Shown piece after piece: positions 5,764 through 7,794 of a DNA stretch of 7,794 bases. The translations under genes were made by a program, and so were the position numbers. The notes under the pieces are model-generated. The model saw only the letters and a list, made by a program, of their open reading frames with translations, did no database searches and was not told where the DNA came from. Source of the stretch: Megamonas sp. UBA1792. Lineage in GTDB: Bacteria > Bacillota_C > Negativicutes > Selenomonadales > Selenomonadaceae. The first letter of the stretch is position 1, and each line of letters starts with the position of its first letter. The DNA lies in assembly GCA_002315155.1 (NCBI GenBank), contig DCFY01000041.1:2992-10785 (forward strand). The letters run 5' to 3'.

Positions 5764-5770
5764 GGGGGGG
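5764..5770 (+). promoter_or_regulatory. Seven-G Shine-Dalgarno of gdpP
   Basis: An uninterrupted run of seven G, five bases before ATG 5776, is the only ribosome-binding sequence for gdpP. It pairs with the pyrimidine-rich end of 16S rRNA partly through G-U pairs. Length changes by slippage would alter spacing and could change translation. Confidence 0.6.
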
Positions 5771-5775
5771 TAGCT

Positions 5776-7788
5776 ATGCCTCGTAATTTGTCTGCCTGGA
5801 TGGATATTTGTATACATATGGCAGTTACTGGCGGGCTTCTGCTTGTTATTCTGCATTATAATAGATATGTGGCTTCTATTAGCTTTATTGTATGGATATG
5901 CCTGTTCTTTTTTGGTCGGGAACGTTGTATTGACCGGAAAAAAGCTTTTGATAATTACTGTAAAAATATTGTCCGTAACGTAAATGAAGTATCGAATTAT
6001 GCAATCGAAAAGGTACCAGCAGCAATACTGATTATTGATAATGATGGGCGTCTGCAATGGCATAATGCTGAACTGAATAAATGGCTTGATGAACCACCGG
6101 TAATTGGTACGGCAATTAAAGATTTTTGGCCGCGTATTATAACGGCTCCGATATGGGGATCGGAAGGCGAGTATGTATTTGCCCATGGGGATAAATACTA
6201 TAATGTAAAATATCGTCCGGTCTCGACAACAGAAGATTTGCATGGGCTTATGGCACTTTACGTATGGGATGTATCAGAAGTCGAACATTTGAAGCATGAA
6301 CATGCCATGGGCAAACTGGCACTGGGCTATATCCAGATTGATAACTATGATGAGGTGCTGCAGGGACTTAGTGAAGCGCAGCGTACGTCTATTGTTTTTG
6401 AGGTGAATCGTCTTTTAGACGAGTGGAGCCATAATATCGGTGGCTTTTTGCGCCGGGTATCGGATGATCTTTACATTATTGTTATGGAGCGCCAGTCTCT
6501 TGATCGGGCTCTTGCAGAAAAGTTTGATATTCTGGATAAGGTTCGGGCACTAAGTGGTGCAAACAAGTTCCCCGTAACACTGAGTTTTGGTATTGCAGTA
6601 GCCAGTTCGGCGACGACAATGAGCCAGCTCGGAGAACAGGCTCAGGCTGGTCTCGATTTGGCTCTTGGCCGGGGCGGCGACCAGGTAGCTGTGCAAATTG
6701 ATAGTAAGACACAGTTCTATGGCGGCAAGGCCAAGGCTGTAGAAAAACATACGCGTGTGAAGGCACGTGTTGTCGCCCATGCAATCAATGAAATTATTGA
6801 GAACTCGGATGAGGTCTTTATCATGGGTCATCACAATGAGGATTTTGATTGTTTTGGTGCATCCATGGGTGTAGCAAAAATGGCCCGTCAGCTTGGCAAA
6901 CCGGTCCATATTATTTTGAGTGATATGAATGAGGGCGTGGACAAGTTTATGGAAATGCTTAAAGATAAAAAGGAATATGCAGACCTCTTTATTTCAGCGA
7001 AGGAGTTTACCACGATTGTGGCGATCAATCCTGTGTTGTTTATTGTAGATACGCATATTCCACATCTTGTTGCAGGTCCGGAACTTTTGGAACGTGTCGA
7101 CCAGAAAATCATCATTGACCATCATCGACGCAGTGAACAGTTTATCGAAAATCCACTGCTTATCTATATCGAGCCGGCATCCTCATCTACGAGTGAGCTT
7201 GTTACAGAGCTTCTCATGTACTTTAGTGAGGAACTTGTACTTACGCGCATGGATGCAACCGCACTCTATTCGGGCATTGTTGTCGATACGAAAAACTTTG
7301 CTGTGCAGACGGGGGTACGGACTTTTGATGCTGCAGCGTATTTGCGGCGCAGTGGGGCAGATCCTGTGATGGTACGCCATCTTTTTCGGACAGATTATGA
7401 AACGAATCTTGCCAAGGCCAGAGCAACGGCAGGATCGAAGTTCTTTGAAGGCGGCCTAATTGTGGCAGCATGTCCGGAAAATACATTAAATATCCAAACC
7501 ATTGCGGCACAGGTTGCGGATTCCTTATTGCGTATTGAGTCGGTACGCATGAGTATTGTACTTTTTCAGTTAAAACCAGATACGGTCGGCATTAGTGCCC
7601 GGTCTACAGGCGAGATTAATGTTCAGGTCATTATGGAAAGCTTTGGCGGTGGTGGTCATCAGAATGTTGCTGGTGCGCAGGTAAAGGGTGAGACATTGGA
7701 AGCAGTTGAAAAGAGAGCAATTGATTTAAGCTTAAAATATATCGAGGAGAATGATAAAGATGAAGGTAATATTACAGCAGGACATTAA
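5776..7788 (+). CDS. gdpP: GdpP (YybT) cyclic-di-AMP phosphodiesterase
   Basis: A 670-residue membrane-anchored DHH/DHHA1 phosphodiesterase that hydrolyses c-di-AMP to pApA, lowering this second messenger of potassium, osmotic and cell-wall control. Two N-terminal membrane helices (about 9-28 and 31-48) are followed by a PAS-like domain (about 72-170, with AAILIIDNDGRLQWHNAEL). A degenerate GGDEF domain (about 180-310) has RVSDDLYIIV in place of GGDEF, as is usual for the family. The DHH domain holds H352-x3-D356-x-D358 (GHHNEDFDCFGA), D425 (IVDTH), D448-H449-H450 and D504 (GIVVDTKNF), so the two-metal site is complete. DHHA1 ends with SFGGGGHQNVAGA (622-634). Length is close to that of Bacillus GdpP (about 660). 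The only oddity in the motifs is NED where the first DHH motif more often reads xPD. The 3' end overlaps the rplI start by 29 bases, tying the two genes translationally. Confidence 0.97.
   Translation: MPRNLSAWMDICIHMAVTGGLLLVILHYNRYVASISFIVWICLFFFGRERCIDRKKAFDNYCKNIVRNVNEVSNYAIEKVPAAILIIDNDGRLQWHNAELNKWLDEPPVIGTAIKDFWPRIITAPIWGSEGEYVFAHGDKYYNVKYRPVSTTEDLHGLMALYVWDVSEVEHLKHEHAMGKLALGYIQIDNYDEVLQGLSEAQRTSIVFEVNRLLDEWSHNIGGFLRRVSDDLYIIVMERQSLDRALAEKFDILDKVRALSGANKFPVTLSFGIAVASSATTMSQLGEQAQAGLDLALGRGGDQVAVQIDSKTQFYGGKAKAVEKHTRVKARVVAHAINEIIENSDEVFIMGHHNEDFDCFGASMGVAKMARQLGKPVHIILSDMNEGVDKFMEMLKDKKEYADLFISAKEFTTIVAINPVLFIVDTHIPHLVAGPELLERVDQKIIIDHHRRSEQFIENPLLIYIEPASSSTSELVTELLMYFSEELVLTRMDATALYSGIVVDTKNFAVQTGVRTFDAAAYLRRSGADPVMVRHLFRTDYETNLAKARATAGSKFFEGGLIVAACPENTLNIQTIAAQVADSLLRIESVRMSIVLFQLKPDTVGISARSTGEINVQVIMESFGGGGHQNVAGAQVKGETLEAVEKRAIDLSLKYIEENDKDEGNITAGH
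7744..7749 (+). promoter_or_regulatory. rplI ribosome binding site inside gdpP
   Basis: GAGGAG sits within the gdpP coding sequence, ten bases before ATG 7760. The in-frame ATG at 7751 is only one base from it, so 7760 is the better start, giving the canonical L9 N-terminus. Confidence 0.75.
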
Positions 7789-7794
7789 AAAGAT
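7760..7794 (+). CDS. rplI: Ribosomal protein bL9, N-terminal fragment (runs off window)
   Basis: The frame reads MKVILQQDIKK before the window ends, matching the strongly conserved bL9 start (MKVILLxDVxxLG type). bL9 binds 23S rRNA in the large ribosomal subunit. Position directly after gdpP is the standard Firmicutes order. The first 29 bases overlap the gdpP 3' end in another frame. Only eleven residues are visible, but start motif and synteny agree. Confidence 0.9.
   Translation, partial: MKVILQQDIKK

Noticed and set aside
5719..6243. 174-codon open frame on the minus strand
   Set aside because: Antisense to the gdpP 5' region; Ile/Tyr/Asn-rich with no recognisable domain, and GdpP is unambiguous here.
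1..7794. Mobile elements, CRISPR arrays, tRNA or rRNA genes, or an obvious new defence system
   Set aside because: No transposase or integrase frame, no regularly spaced repeats and no cloverleaf were seen; gene order and codon character look like normal chromosome throughout.

Overview
The window looks like ordinary chromosome from an anaerobic, moderately AT-rich member of the Firmicutes. The best guess is a Negativicutes/Selenomonas-type lineage. This rests on the order yybS (DUF2232) - gdpP - rplI, which is the conserved Firmicutes arrangement, combined with a GmhA-like phosphosugar isomerase and an envelope-type secreted protein of the kind common in Gram-negative-walled Firmicutes. The order yybS-gdpP-rplI is seen directly; the lineage is inference. 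There is no phage, transposon, CRISPR array, tRNA or rRNA. All supported genes are on the + strand.

Layout. Bases 1-65 may hold the last residues of an upstream gene. Bases 66-288 are AT-rich and apparently non-coding, with a possible promoter and short palindromes. Two very small genes follow (289-423 and 420-566), overlapping by four bases and closed by a clear intrinsic terminator (572-604). Next is a YIP1-like membrane protein (648-1199). A probable promoter (1213-1241) then begins a three-gene operon: an unrecognised 93-residue protein, a secreted or membrane-anchored Gly/Met-rich protein resembling the N-terminal half of bacterial Tim44-like proteins, and a SIS-domain phosphosugar isomerase. 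The operon ends at a perfect-stem terminator (2946-2975). A monocistronic phosphohexomutase (phosphomannomutase/phosphoglucomutase type, 3060-4568) follows with its own terminator (4579-4620).

The last third is the c-di-AMP/ribosome block. A promoter with a consensus -10 (4643-4671) and a leader of about 110 bases precede yybS (4790-5752, polytopic membrane protein). Then come gdpP (5776-7788, c-di-AMP phosphodiesterase with intact DHH/DHHA1 motifs) and the first codons of rplI (ribosomal protein L9, from 7760), whose start lies inside the gdpP 3' end.

How the genes relate. The SIS isomerase and the phosphohexomutase both act on sugar phosphates and plausibly feed cell-surface sugar synthesis, but terminators separate their transcripts. 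gdpP lowers c-di-AMP. I see no convincing new multi-gene system. The points most worth a second look are the tiny overlapping gene pair, the Tim44-like protein lacking its usual C-terminal domain, two seven-G tracts in the yybS-gdpP region, and a 9-base inverted repeat around the yybS promoter.
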